64,000 bases of DNA from Botrimarina mediterranea. GTDB lineage: Bacteria > Planctomycetota > Planctomycetia > Pirellulales > Lacipirellulaceae. The stretch covers positions 2,699,363 to 2,763,362 of the forward strand of contig NZ_CP036349.1 in assembly GCF_007753265.1 (NCBI RefSeq), given 5' to 3'. Of this stretch, positions 15,122 through 24,297 are shown piece by piece. How positions within the stretch are numbered: position 1 is the first letter of the stretch; the number at the start of each line of letters is the position of its first letter. The position numbers and the translations under genes were made by a program. The notes below the pieces were generated by a model, which was not told where the DNA came from, searched no databases, and was given only the letters and a program-made list of their open reading frames with translations.

Positions 15122-17473
15122 ATGCACCGCGCAACCCACCGACTTCAGCTGTTGATTGCGGCAGGCACGGCAGCGTTTGCCGGTAGCATTGCGCTCGCCC
15201 AGCAGATGTTGCCCCCACCAGACGGAGCGTTCGAGGGCAAGATCGGCCTTACCTACAAAGATTCGGAACCCGTCAAACCGAAGCTGAAGACGCCTGAGAC
15301 ATTCGGCATCAAGGACGCGCCGAACATCTTGATCGTCCTCATCGACGATTGCGGCTTCGGTCAGATGGGGACGTTCGGCGGCGCAATTCCGACGCCAGCT
15401 CTAGACCGTGTCGCTAATAACGGACTGCGCTTCAACCGGTTTCACACCACAGCCCTCTGCTCGCCGACGCGCGCGGCGCTACTGACCGGACGTAACCACC
15501 ACTCGGTGGGCAGCGGCGTTATCGGCGAGGCCGGCACGGGCTTTCCGGGTTACGACGGGATCATCCCCGCATCGGCCGGCACCTTCGCGGAAGTCTTGCG
15601 CGAGTACGGCTATATGAATGCGTGGTTTGGCAAGAACCACAACGTGCCGGACTGGGAAACGAGCATCGTCGGCCCCTTCGACCGCTGGGCAGACGGGCTC
15701 GGTTTCGATTACTTCTACGGCTTTGTCGGGGGCGACACCGATCAGTACAGCCCCGCCTTGGTTGAGAACAAGAAGCGTCTTGAGCCGCCCGCCACGAACG
15801 AGGACGGATCGCCGTACCATCTGACGACCGACTTGGCGGATCACGCTATCCGTATGATGCGGGCCTCCAAGGCCGTCGCCCCCCAGCGTCCGTTCTTTGT
15901 CTACTTTGCGACCGGCGCCACGCACGCGCCGCACCAAGTCCCCGAGGAGTGGATCGCCAAATTCAAAGGGAAGTTCGACGGCGGCTGGGACAAGTACCGC
16001 GAAGAGACCTTCGCTCGACAGAAAAAACAGGGCGTCATCCCCAGCGATGCGAAGCTTACTCCGCGTCCCGACTCCTTGCCTGCGTGGGACTCGCTTCCGG
16101 CGGATCAGCGGCAAGTTTATGCCCGCATGATGGAGGTGTTCGCCGCCTTCACCGCGCACACCGACCACGAAGTCGGCCGACTGCTCGATACGATTGACGA
16201 GATGGGCGAACTCGACAACACGATCGTCATCTACATGGCGGGCGACAATGGTTCGAGCGCCGAAGGGGGGCTCGAAGGCCTCGTCAATGAGATGACGTTC
16301 TTCAATGCGATCGCCGAGCCGCTTGAGATGAAGCTCGACTCGCTCGACTCGCTGGGCAGTGCGAAGCATTACAACCACTTTCCCGCGGCATGGGCGTGGG
16401 CCATGGACACGCCGTTTCAGTGGACGAAGCAGATCGCCAGCCATTTCGGCGGCACGCGTAACGGCATGGCCATCTCGTGGCCGAAGGGGATTAAGGCCCG
16501 GGGTGAGCTACGCGATCAGTTCCATCACGTGATTGACATCGCCCCGACGCTGCTCGAGGTCATCGGCATCGAGGCGCCGGCCGAATTGAACGGCGTCGCG
16601 CAGAAGCCGATAGAGGGGGTCAGCATGGCCTACGCCTTCGATGACGCCGACGCCGAGGACCGCCGCACAACCCAATACTTCGAGATGCTCGGTAACCAGG
16701 GGCTCTACCACGACGGTTGGATGGTCAGCGCGGTACGCGGCATACCTTGGGAAAGCGAGTCACCGCCGATCGACTTGCTCGACATGCCCTGGGAGCTGTA
16801 CCACGTCGAGGAGGACTTCGCCCAAGCGAACGACCTGGCCAAGCAGCACCCGGAGAAAGTGCAAGAGTTGGTAAAGTTGTTCTTCGCCGAGGCCGCGAAG
16901 TACCAAGTCCTGCCACTCGACGGTCGTAAGACTGAGAGGCTGAACGTCGAGAATCGGCCGAGCCTCACTCAGGGACGCACCACGTTCACCTACCCGAACC
17001 ACTTGCGTCTGCCCGAGGGCGCTGCGCCGGACCTCAAGCACAAGAGCCACGAGATTGTCGCCGAGGTGAATATTCCCGACCATGGCGCCGATGGCATGCT
17101 CTTTACGCAGGGCGGCCGCTTTGGCGGGTTCGGATTGTTCGTGAAGGACGGCAAGCTCGTCTATCACTACAACTTGGTCGGCGTCGATCGTTACAACATC
17201 GAGTCCGAGAACAAGCTGCCGACCGGAGACGTTGTGCTCAAGGCGGTCTACAAGACCGACGCGGACAAACCCTTCGCCGGCGCGGAGGTAACGCTTTACG
17301 CCAATGACAAGGCGATCGGCAAGGGACGCGTCGAGAAGAGTATTCCCAATCGCGTGACGCTCGACGAGACGCTTGACATCGGCTTCGATACGGGCACGCC
17401 GTTGGTGGATGACTACGAAGTCCCTTTTGCGTTCGAGGGTAAGTTGAAGTCCGTGACGGTGAACCTCGAATGA
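15122..17473 (+). CDS. Sulfatase (arylsulfatase type)
   Basis: 783 residues with a signal peptide at 1-27 (LIAAGTAAFAGSIALAQ). The metal-binding pair is D75-D76 (ILIVLIDDCGFG). The formylglycine motif is C113-S-P-T-R (ALCSPTRAALLTGRNHH), so the Cys form needs an FGE or anSME maturase, which is not in this window. Further sulfatase motifs are GKNHNVPDWE near 175, THAPHQVPEEW near 268 and MAGDNGSSAEGG near 371. The length and the C-terminal beta domain after residue 560 match the long arylsulfatases that often sit beside HAD phosphatases. The HAD gene follows 61 bases later. The substrate is probably a sulfated organic compound or polysaccharide in the periplasm. Confidence 0.95.
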   Translation: MHRATHRLQLLIAAGTAAFAGSIALAQQMLPPPDGAFEGKIGLTYKDSEPVKPKLKTPETFGIKDAPNILIVLIDDCGFGQMGTFGGAIPTPALDRVANNGLRFNRFHTTALCSPTRAALLTGRNHHSVGSGVIGEAGTGFPGYDGIIPASAGTFAEVLREYGYMNAWFGKNHNVPDWETSIVGPFDRWADGLGFDYFYGFVGGDTDQYSPALVENKKRLEPPATNEDGSPYHLTTDLADHAIRMMRASKAVAPQRPFFVYFATGATHAPHQVPEEWIAKFKGKFDGGWDKYREETFARQKKQGVIPSDAKLTPRPDSLPAWDSLPADQRQVYARMMEVFAAFTAHTDHEVGRLLDTIDEMGELDNTIVIYMAGDNGSSAEGGLEGLVNEMTFFNAIAEPLEMKLDSLDSLGSAKHYNHFPAAWAWAMDTPFQWTKQIASHFGGTRNGMAISWPKGIKARGELRDQFHHVIDIAPTLLEVIGIEAPAELNGVAQKPIEGVSMAYAFDDADAEDRRTTQYFEMLGNQGLYHDGWMVSAVRGIPWESESPPIDLLDMPWELYHVEEDFAQANDLAKQHPEKVQELVKLFFAEAAKYQVLPLDGRKTERLNVENRPSLTQGRTTFTYPNHLRLPEGAAPDLKHKSHEIVAEVNIPDHGADGMLFTQGGRFGGFGLFVKDGKLVYHYNLVGVDRYNIESENKLPTGDVVLKAVYKTDADKPFAGAEVTLYANDKAIGKGRVEKSIPNRVTLDETLDIGFDTGTPLVDDYEVPFAFEGKLKSVTVNLE

Positions 17474-17534
17474 CAACTCAGACTGAACGCCTTAGTTAGG
17501 TAGGCGTTGACCATTCGCACTCTTTGGGCAGGAA

Positions 17535-18545
17535 ATGAAAAGTATCGATCGCGCCAGGGCCTTCACCCTGTTCGGTGTCCTCTACCTGACCGCGAACGCG
17601 GCCATCGCGCAGCAGGCGGACCCGTTGCCGTCGTGGAACGACGGCGCGTCCAAGTCGGCGATTATCGCGTTCGTCGAGAGCGTCACCACCGAGGGCTCCG
17701 CGGGATTTGTCCGGCCCGCCGAGCGCATCGCCGTGTTCGACAATGACGGCACGCTCTGGGCCGAGCAGCCCGTTTACTTCCAGGGGCTGTTCGCGATCGA
17801 TCGCATCAAGAAGCTCGCGCCCGAGCATCCCGAGTGGGAGACGACCGAGCCGTACAAGAGCGCTATCGCAGGCGACATGAAGGGGTTGATGGCTACCGGC
17901 AAGGAGGGCTTGCTGAAGGTCATCGCCGCCTCGCATGCAAACATCACGGCAGACAAGTTTGCCGCGTCGGTGCGAGAGTGGTTGCGGACGGCGCGCCACC
18001 CGCAGACCGGGAAGCCCTATGCGCAGATGGTCTACCGACCGATGCGCGAGTTGCTTGACTACCTACGGTCGAAGGGCTTCAAGACGTTCATCGTCTCGGG
18101 CGGCGGCATCGACTTCATGCGCGTCTTCGCCGAGCGCGTCTACGGTGTGCCGCCGGAGCAGGTGATCGGATCGACGATCGACGCCGAGTTCGAGATGCGC
18201 GACGGCGTCCCGACGATTCTCAAGACCGGCAAGCTGGTTCTCGTGGACGACAACGTCGGCAAACCCGTTGGGATCTACCGGCACATCGGCCGCCGGCCGA
18301 TCTTCGCCGCGGGCAACTCCGACGGCGATTTGCAGATGCTCCAGTACACGACGATTCCACGTAGCGCGGACGACAAGGCGCCAAGCTTCGGTCTGATCGT
18401 CCATCACACCGACGCCGATCGAGAGTGGGCTTACGACCGCGACTCCCACATCGGCAAGCTCGACAAGGCGCTCGACGAGGCGCCGCAACGCGGCTGGACG
18501 GTTGTCGATATGAAAGCCGACTGGAAGACGGTCTTCGCTCAGTGA
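17535..18545 (+). CDS. HAD-superfamily phosphatase, exported
   Basis: 336 residues with a signal peptide at about 1-26 (TLFGVLYLTANAAIAQ). HAD motif I is FDNDGTLW with D69 as nucleophile and D71 as general acid/base. Motif II is TFIVSGGG near 184, the conserved lysine lies further on, and motif IV is GNSDGDLQML near 263. The SGGGIDFMR and EPVYFQ-like cap segments resemble phosphoserine-phosphatase-like HAD proteins encoded next to arylsulfatases. GGCAGGAA precedes the start. It probably forms an operon with the sulfatase. The convergent SHD1 gene begins past a large inverted repeat. Confidence 0.9.
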   Translation: MKSIDRARAFTLFGVLYLTANAAIAQQADPLPSWNDGASKSAIIAFVESVTTEGSAGFVRPAERIAVFDNDGTLWAEQPVYFQGLFAIDRIKKLAPEHPEWETTEPYKSAIAGDMKGLMATGKEGLLKVIAASHANITADKFAASVREWLRTARHPQTGKPYAQMVYRPMRELLDYLRSKGFKTFIVSGGGIDFMRVFAERVYGVPPEQVIGSTIDAEFEMRDGVPTILKTGKLVLVDDNVGKPVGIYRHIGRRPIFAAGNSDGDLQMLQYTTIPRSADDKAPSFGLIVHHTDADREWAYDRDSHIGKLDKALDEAPQRGWTVVDMKADWKTVFAQ

Positions 18546-18572
18546 CGCTGCGTCGAGGGGCGTTAAGAAGGA

Positions 18573-18661
18573 TTCACCACGAAGGACACGAAGGACACGA
18601 CGGCCTGTCTCAGGGACCAGCTTCGTCCTATCAGTAATGCCGTCGTGTTCGTCGTGGTGAA
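18573..18661. repeat. Inverted repeat (TTCACCACGAAGGACAC family) between convergent genes
   Basis: Left arm 18573-18604 contains GAAGGACAC twice in tandem; right arm 18639-18661 (GCCGTCGTGTTCGTCGTGGTGAA in meaning, here described by its ends GCCGTCGTG and GGTGAA) pairs with it when one copy is looped out. It lies between the convergent HAD and SHD1 genes and could serve both as a bidirectional stop. The family resembles the ACCACAGAGGCAC element at 9857. Confidence 0.7.
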
Positions 18662-18673
18662 GAAAACTTTCTT

Positions 18674-19603
18674 CTACCTGCTGACTCGGCGGACGGGGCC
18701 GGCGATGTAGCCCGGGTTGCGGCTCAGGGCGGCAGCGGTCGCTTGGCGGCTGTCGCGGCCGGGGACGACGACCCACAGTGGCGTGCCGGCGACGCCCTGC
18801 CCGGGCATGAGCGTGACTTCCCATAGCGAAGTCACGCCGGCTTCGACGGTTTGCATCATGAGTTGGAGCTTGGCGATCTGCTGAGTGACCTCGGCGTCTT
18901 GCTGACGAGCGGCGGCGAGGGTGCGCAGTTCGTCGGACATGCTCGACTGCGACTCGTAGTTGCCGTGGGCGGCGACCCAGCGGTCCCAGCCCGGCTTGAG
19001 GACTTCGAGGTCCTCGTCGCGGAACAAGAAGAACGGGAAGGCGTACTCGTCCCCGCTGGGGAGCTCGAGGATGACGCCCTCGACCTTGTAGGTCGCCGGC
19101 TGACCGCGGCGTCGGACGAGCCAGCGCTCGAGCGAAGCCTTGTCGTTGATCGTCGGCAGGTTCTCGAAGTGGGCGACAACACGCGGCGCGATCTTCTGAT
19201 AGACGTCCGGCAGGTTGTCGAAGACGCGGTCGTTGACGTAGACCTTGCTGCGCCGCCGTTGGAAGGTGACGTCGCGCTCGACGAAGTCGACGACGTTGCC
19301 GATGATCTCGATGCCGCCGACGGTGGTCCAGGTCTGCTGCTTGTTGGCGACCCTGTCGGCCGCGAGCTTGGCCTCTTCGGTGGCGAGATAGGCCTGGTCT
19401 TCTTCGGAGAGCTGCTCGACGTCGATCGACACGAGGTGGTGGTCGCCCCGTTGCAGGATGGCCGCCTTCTCGGTGAGGGCCACCAGCTCGGCGTCCACCG
19501 TGTACTGCCCGCTGCTGTCGCTCCAGGTGCGGGCGTCGCAACTAGTGGCGCCGACGAACAGGAGGCAGGCGGCGACCAGGAAGGCGAGGGGGCGGATCGT
19601 CAT
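18674..19603 (-). CDS. SHD1-domain (SLA1 homology) exported protein
   Basis: 309 residues with an N-terminal signal peptide (LAFLVAACLLFVGATSCDA); the SC may be a lipobox but the fit is weak. Directly after it comes an SHD1-type segment, ARTWSDSSGQYTVDAELVAL, ending VSIDVEQLSEEDQAYL, which is typical of hundreds of planctomycete surface proteins. The rest (100-309) has no recognised domain; it contains a helical part near 240-260 (LAAARQQDAEVTQQIAKLQL). A second similar segment, TWTTVGGIEIIGNVVDFVER, may be a degenerate SHD1 copy. Function is unknown; SHD1 in yeast Sla1 binds NPFxD peptides. Confidence 0.75.
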   Translation of the reverse strand: MTIRPLAFLVAACLLFVGATSCDARTWSDSSGQYTVDAELVALTEKAAILQRGDHHLVSIDVEQLSEEDQAYLATEEAKLAADRVANKQQTWTTVGGIEIIGNVVDFVERDVTFQRRRSKVYVNDRVFDNLPDVYQKIAPRVVAHFENLPTINDKASLERWLVRRRGQPATYKVEGVILELPSGDEYAFPFFLFRDEDLEVLKPGWDRWVAAHGNYESQSSMSDELRTLAAARQQDAEVTQQIAKLQLMMQTVEAGVTSLWEVTLMPGQGVAGTPLWVVVPGRDSRQATAAALSRNPGYIAGPVRRVSR

Positions 19604-19695
19604 GGCGAATCGGCTGCAGAGGGATCACGGGACCAGTACAGGTCTATCGTAATCCGTCACCGGTCCGTTGGCGACCAACGCCCATCACCACTCGG

Positions 19696-20931
19696 CTAAA
19701 GCAGCATTACCGCCCGAACGCCTAGCACCAGGGCCGTATCGACGTTCTCCCGCGACGGGGCGAGGACCTGGAGGTCGGGCGTCACGTTGAGCCAGGGGGT
19801 CGCCTGCCAGTTGTAGAAGAGTTCGACGCCGTGGCCGTCGCCGATCGGACCGAGGAACGTCTCAATGATCGGCCCGATCTCGCCGCTCGACCCCGCGACG
19901 AACCAGCCGGCGCCCCAGGTGTCGGCCTCGTGGCCGCGCATCGGGTTGTGTCCCCCGAGGCCGAAGCTGAGGAACCACGACAGCGGATTGATCTCCTCGT
20001 CCGAGATCGCCGCCCGCCCGAAGACGCCCCAACCACGGCCGGCGTCACAGGGATCGACGAAGAGGTGTTGGTCGAAGTTCCAGTACACGGCCCAGGCGTC
20101 GCTGGCCTGAGCCACGGGAATGTCCGGCAGCACCACGCGCGGGTCTTGGCCGAGCGACGTGAACTCACGGTTGTTCCAAGCGGCGCCGACCAGCTGGTGC
20201 CCGGGCAGGCCATAGAACTCGGTGGGCAGCCGGAGTTCGGCCGCCATCGCGACTCCGTCGTTGAACAACTCGCTGAAACCGGAGGTCTTCGCGGTGTCTT
20301 CCGAGTTGAGCAGCATATAGCTGAAGACGGGCTCGCCCTCATCGCCCAGCACAGCGAAGCCGCACCCGAGTGTCGAGTACGGAACCACCCGCAGCAGCGC
20401 CGGGTTGGTGACGAATCCGACGTTCGAGAACTGCGTCTTGCCGCGGCCGTGGGCGAACGCGTTGAGGTCGCCATCGAGCGTGTCGAGCTTGCCCGCGAAA
20501 ACAGCGAACCGCTCCGACAACGCCTGGGTGAACAAGACGTTGGTCAGATAGAGCTCTTCGCTGTCGGCGACCGGCAAGGCTGTGAGCACCGACGCCGGTA
20601 GGAAGGCGCCCGTGTCGCCGTTGATGTTTTCGCCAAAGCGGTGTTCGGCGCGGACCTTGAGGAACAGGCCCTCTTGGACGCCAAGCTTGCCGAAATCGAC
20701 GTTGGTGACGTAGTCGCCGTGGCCGCCGTATTTGAAGTGTTGGTTAAGACCGCCGGCGGTGACGCCCTGATAGAACTGGGCCACGTCGAACTGGAAAGTG
20801 ACGCCGTTGTCCGCCAGGTACGTACGGTTCCCGTACCAATCGCCGGTCAGAGGCTCTTGGGCGAGGGCTTGGCCCGATCCCACGCTGGCGGCGGCGAGCG
20901 CCAGGGAGCGGGCGATGTGGGAAATACGCAT
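19696..20931 (-). CDS. Carbohydrate-selective porin, OprB family
   Basis: 411 residues from the ATG at 20931 with GGAGG nine bases upstream. Signal peptide at 1-24 (SLALAAASVGSGQALA). The OprB pattern is clear: PLTGDWYGNRTYLADNGVTF at the start of the mature protein, LFTQALSERFAVFAGKLDTL, FGLGGHNPMRGHEADTWGAG and VELFYNWQATPWLNVTPDLQ near the end. It would form an outer-membrane beta-barrel for sugar uptake. It sits between the two sulfatases, which fits uptake of products of sulfated sugar breakdown. It is divergent from the second sulfatase. Confidence 0.92.
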   Translation of the reverse strand: MRISHIARSLALAAASVGSGQALAQEPLTGDWYGNRTYLADNGVTFQFDVAQFYQGVTAGGLNQHFKYGGHGDYVTNVDFGKLGVQEGLFLKVRAEHRFGENINGDTGAFLPASVLTALPVADSEELYLTNVLFTQALSERFAVFAGKLDTLDGDLNAFAHGRGKTQFSNVGFVTNPALLRVVPYSTLGCGFAVLGDEGEPVFSYMLLNSEDTAKTSGFSELFNDGVAMAAELRLPTEFYGLPGHQLVGAAWNNREFTSLGQDPRVVLPDIPVAQASDAWAVYWNFDQHLFVDPCDAGRGWGVFGRAAISDEEINPLSWFLSFGLGGHNPMRGHEADTWGAGWFVAGSSGEIGPIIETFLGPIGDGHGVELFYNWQATPWLNVTPDLQVLAPSRENVDTALVLGVRAVMLL

Positions 20932-21161
20932 GGGTAGCCGCCTCCGTGCGGGTCTGCCGGGTCCTTGTGAGAGGGTATCGGGCAGTGGCCATTTCCATTC
21001 GAGTTGGCTGCGATTTGCCGGTATAATCAGCCTCTTCCGAACGCTCCGAACGACAAAAAAATGCAACCAGACGCCACGAAAATGCTGGGCGATTGAGGGG
21101 GGGGTGGGCTAACCTTTCAGCGCGGGCGCAGGCCCAACTAACACGTCCTTCTTGTCTTAAA

Positions 21162-22709
21162 ATGAGCGACGCCATGATCAGGTCCCTCGGGTTTTTCTGC
21201 CTCCTAGCCTTGGCCGCGGTGGCCCACGGCGCCGACAAGCCGAACATCCTGGTGATCTGGGGTGACGACATCGGCACGTGGAATATCAGCCACAACAACC
21301 GCGGGATGATGGGCTACATGACTCCCAACATCGACCGCATCGCCCGCGAAGGCGTGGCGTTCACCGACTACTACGGGCAGCAGAGTTGCACGGCGGGTCG
21401 GGCGGCGTTCATCGGCGGCAACGTGCCGGTCCGCACCGGGATGACCAAGGTCGGCATGCCCGGCGCCCCGCAGGGTTGGCAGAAGTCCGACGTTACGATG
21501 GCCACCGTGCTGAAAAGCGCGGGCTACGCCACGGGCCAGTTTGGCAAAAACCACCAAGGGGACCGCGACGAGCACCTCCCCACGATGCACGGCTTCGACG
21601 AGTTCTTCGGCAACCTCTACCACCTCAACGCCGAGGAAGAGCCGGAGAACATGGACTACCCGAAGGACCCCGAGTTCCGCAAGAAGTTTGGTCCGCGCGG
21701 CGTCTTGCATTGCAAAGCCGACGGCAAGGGGGGTCAGACCATCGAAGACACCGGCGCGCTAACCAAGAAGCGGATGGAGACCATCGACGACGAGTCGATC
21801 AAGGTCGCTAAAGAATTCATCGAGAAACAAAGTAAAGAAGGCAAGCCTTTCTTTTGCTGGTGGAATGCGACTCGCATGCATTTCCGCACGCATGTGAAGG
21901 AAGAGAACCGTGGCATTTCCGGCCAGGACGAGTACAGCGACGGCATGGTCGAACACGATCGCCATGTAGGCGAATTGCTTGAGCTGATCGATGAACTCGG
22001 ACTCGCCGAGAACACGATCGTTCTCTACTCGACCGACAACGGCCCGCACTACAACACGTGGCCCGACGCCGGTACGACCCCCTTCCACGGCGAGAAGAAC
22101 TCGAACTGGGAAGGCGCCTTCCGCGTGCCGGCATTCGTTCGCTGGCCGGGCGAGTTCCCCGCCGGCGAGACCCGCAACGGCATCGTCTCGCACGAAGACT
22201 GGCTGCCGACCTTCGCCGCCGCCGCTGGCGTGACCGACATCAAAGAGAAGCTCCGTGAAGGGGTCGAGCTCAACGGCCGCACCTACCGCAACTACATCGA
22301 CGGATACAATCAGCTCGACTACCTTAGCGGCGAGTCTGAAGAGTCGCCGCGTAAAGAGTTCTGGTACGTCGGCGACGACGGCCAGGTCATGGCCGCTCGC
22401 TACAACGACTGGAAAGTGGTCTTCCTTGAAAACCGCGCCAATCGGCTCCAGATCTGGAAGGAGCCCTTCGTCCAGTTGCGTGCGCCCGACCTCTACAATC
22501 TGCGTCGCGACCCGTTTGAGAAGGCGAAGATCGGCTCAAACACGTACGAAGACTGGTACATCGACCGCGCCTTTGTGATGATTCCGATCCAGCAGATGGC
22601 GGGGAAGTTCTTGATGACGATGAAGGAATTTCCTCCGAGTCAGAAGCCAGGCTCCTGGAACCTCAGCGAGATCGAGGAGCAGATCAGCAGCGGTATCGGC
22701 AGCAACTAA
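21162..22709 (+). CDS. Sulfatase with CTAGR active-site motif
   Basis: 515 residues from the ATG at 21162; a second ATG at 21174 is also possible. Signal peptide at about 1-23. Metal ligands D35-D36 lie in ILVIWGDDIGTW. The formylglycine motif is C76-T-A-G-R, the C-x-A-x-R variant in which Ala replaces the usual Pro. Other motifs: GQFGKNHQGDRDEHLPTMHG near 125 and YSTDNGPHYNTWPDAGTTPF near 290. The protein is close in layout to arylsulfatases that lack a long C-terminal extension. A strong terminator follows. It lies divergent from the OprB porin. Periplasmic desulfation of a carbohydrate is inferred. Confidence 0.94.
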   Translation: MSDAMIRSLGFFCLLALAAVAHGADKPNILVIWGDDIGTWNISHNNRGMMGYMTPNIDRIAREGVAFTDYYGQQSCTAGRAAFIGGNVPVRTGMTKVGMPGAPQGWQKSDVTMATVLKSAGYATGQFGKNHQGDRDEHLPTMHGFDEFFGNLYHLNAEEEPENMDYPKDPEFRKKFGPRGVLHCKADGKGGQTIEDTGALTKKRMETIDDESIKVAKEFIEKQSKEGKPFFCWWNATRMHFRTHVKEENRGISGQDEYSDGMVEHDRHVGELLELIDELGLAENTIVLYSTDNGPHYNTWPDAGTTPFHGEKNSNWEGAFRVPAFVRWPGEFPAGETRNGIVSHEDWLPTFAAAAGVTDIKEKLREGVELNGRTYRNYIDGYNQLDYLSGESEESPRKEFWYVGDDGQVMAARYNDWKVVFLENRANRLQIWKEPFVQLRAPDLYNLRRDPFEKAKIGSNTYEDWYIDRAFVMIPIQQMAGKFLMTMKEFPPSQKPGSWNLSEIEEQISSGIGSN

Positions 22710-22763
22710 CGTCGCTGCTCACCATTGCGGGCTGCTGAAACCGTCGAAGAGCTAATGTCACAT

Positions 22764-22798
22764 GGCCGCCGGTCCCACTTGGGACCGGCGGCCTTCTT
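22764..22798 (+). terminator. Intrinsic terminator after second sulfatase gene
   Basis: A 13-bp perfect stem, GGCCGCCGGTCCC at 22764-22776 with its complement at 22781-22793, has a four-base loop and is followed by TTCTTTC. It lies 55 bases after the sulfatase stop codon. Confidence 0.85.
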
Positions 22799-23056
22799 TC
22801 TAGGGAAATACCCGCAGAACGTCACGTCCCCCTCGGCACGGGCGGGATGACAAAATGAGCCGCCTGTTCCAGGCCGGCCGCAGTCACACCGACGAGGCCA
22901 ATAATCGCGAACCTGCGTCGATGATCGAGAGGGTGAGCCGCTACGCGGACGGCATCGGCCGGTAGGCCATCACTTCACTCTGATGGCGATAGCGTGACAT
23001 AGTCACGGATTTGAGTAGGCTACGCCTACGCGTATCGGCTCCTGAGGAGAGAGGGC

Positions 23057-23120
23057 CTGAGCCGTGGCGGAGTACAGCGCGACTTATACTCCATACCGAG
23101 GGCTACCGCCCACGGCTCAG
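23057..23120. repeat. REP-like inverted repeat (CTGAGCCGTGGCGG family)
   Basis: Left arm 23057-23070 (CTGAGCCGTGGCGG) pairs with 23106-23120 (CCGCCCACGGCTCAG) with a single bulged base. The interior word CGAGGGCTA also recalls dispersed planctomycete repeats. It lies just 26 bases beyond the stop codon of the convergent GH16 gene. Confidence 0.75.
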
Positions 23121-23145
23121 ACGCTACGGCCAGGAGCAGTATGCC

Positions 23146-24267
23146 CTAGTCCGCGCTCGTAGCACGCATTGGCGTCAACAGGCGAGAAATGATTGCGGCA
23201 CCGATCGACATGGCGACGGTCTGCGGCTCGGGAACCGCCACAGTCGATGCGGTCGTCTGACCGTAGGTCGCTTCCCAAATCTCGTAGTCGAGGTAATCGA
23301 CAACTTGGTCGCCATTCGCATCGGCCGAGAGCCGGGTCCCGGTGCGATTGAGGTTATCTCGCCACAGCGTGTAATCAGCGGCGTCGACGAGGCCGTCGCG
23401 GTTGTAGTCTCCCGACATCGCCTGGGTAGCGGGGCGCCAGTATCGGACGTAATCGACTTGCATCGTCTGCGGCCAGACGGTTGAGCCGTTCGGGTCGCCG
23501 CCGAAGTCGCCGCCGACGGCGAGGTTGAGAATGATGTTCTTGGGCGTCTCGAAGATCGGTCGATCGGGGGTTTCGGTGAGCGTGTAATGGAGCACGTCAT
23601 CGACGTAGAAACGAAGCGTCTCCTCGTCCCACTCGACGGCGTAAGTGTGGAAGCCCTCGTGGAAATTGACGGGCTCACCGTTCACCTCGGCGGTGTGCTC
23701 ATGAAACTCGAAGCGGTGGTCGTTGCAGCACGGGCCGGGCTCTTTCTGCCAGTGATAGGCGCTACTGACGAGGTTCGGCTGGCTGCCGCGGTTCTCGAGG
23801 ATGTCGATCTCACCCCCCTGAGGCCACGAGACGTTGTTGGCGTTGAGCCAGAACGCCGGCCACATCCCCTGCGAAGTCGGCAGGTCGATGCGGGCCTCGA
23901 ACCGCCCCGGGCCGTAGAGGTCCTTCGACGTAATCAAGCCAGACTGATACGCCTTTCCGTCTCGGGGCGTGTTAATGGCCGTCAGCTTCAAGTTGCCATC
24001 GGCGATGGCGACTTGGTTGGGATGGTAGAACTGCTTCTCATTGTTGTGGCTGTTGCGGCGGTCGGCGGCTTCCCACTTTGTGGTGTCGAGTGAGTCCCCG
24101 GAGAACTCGTCGTGCCATACGAGGTCCCAACCGGGAAGGGCGGGCGGCTCCTGAGCGCTTGCAGAGCTATGGATTGCCAGCGTCGTAGCGACGGCGGCCG
24201 CCGCACACAGCCGGCGCGCGGTGCAGCTCATCGTTTCGATTGACAAGGTGGCCTTCACAATGCTCAT
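23146..24267 (-). CDS. GH16 family beta-glucanase (laminarinase-like) with dockerin-like repeat and PEP-CTERM
   Basis: 373 residues. Signal peptide ends near 38. The GH16 domain covers about 45-280: WDLVWHDEFSGDSLDTTKW at the start, GRFEARIDLPTSQGMWPAFW, and the catalytic motif GEIDILE with E153 as nucleophile, D155 and E158 as acid/base. DGNGSQ-like strands and QTMQVDYVRYW close the domain, as in laminarinases. A dockerin-like pair follows (GDYNRDGLVDAADYTLWRD, ANGDQVVDYLDYEIW), then VPEPQTVAMSIGAAIISRLL and a tail with few arginines, so the PEP-CTERM is somewhat divergent. It would hydrolyse beta-1,3 or mixed beta-glucans outside the cell. A later Met at 13 is an alternative start. Confidence 0.93.
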   Translation of the reverse strand: MSIVKATLSIETMSCTARRLCAAAAVATTLAIHSSASAQEPPALPGWDLVWHDEFSGDSLDTTKWEAADRRNSHNNEKQFYHPNQVAIADGNLKLTAINTPRDGKAYQSGLITSKDLYGPGRFEARIDLPTSQGMWPAFWLNANNVSWPQGGEIDILENRGSQPNLVSSAYHWQKEPGPCCNDHRFEFHEHTAEVNGEPVNFHEGFHTYAVEWDEETLRFYVDDVLHYTLTETPDRPIFETPKNIILNLAVGGDFGGDPNGSTVWPQTMQVDYVRYWRPATQAMSGDYNRDGLVDAADYTLWRDNLNRTGTRLSADANGDQVVDYLDYEIWEATYGQTTASTVAVPEPQTVAMSIGAAIISRLLTPMRATSAD

Positions 24268-24297
24268 CGTACGCTTGTCTCCATCGGGACCGATGAC

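Larger units (their letters stand above)
22710..23145. other. Intergenic region with terminator and REP-like element
   Basis: 436 bases between the convergent sulfatase and GH16 genes. It holds the hairpin at 22764-22793 and the inverted repeat at 23057-23120. A short palindromic GTAGGCTACGCCTAC lies at about 23016. Nothing looks like a gene. Confidence 0.55.

Noticed and set aside
15479-16444. 321-codon minus-strand frame inside the first sulfatase gene
   Set aside because: Antisense to conserved sulfatase motifs, with no domain of its own.
18063-19541. 492-codon minus-strand frame spanning the HAD and SHD1 genes
   Set aside because: It crosses two real genes in the wrong frame and runs through the inverted repeat; composition is typical of a shadow.
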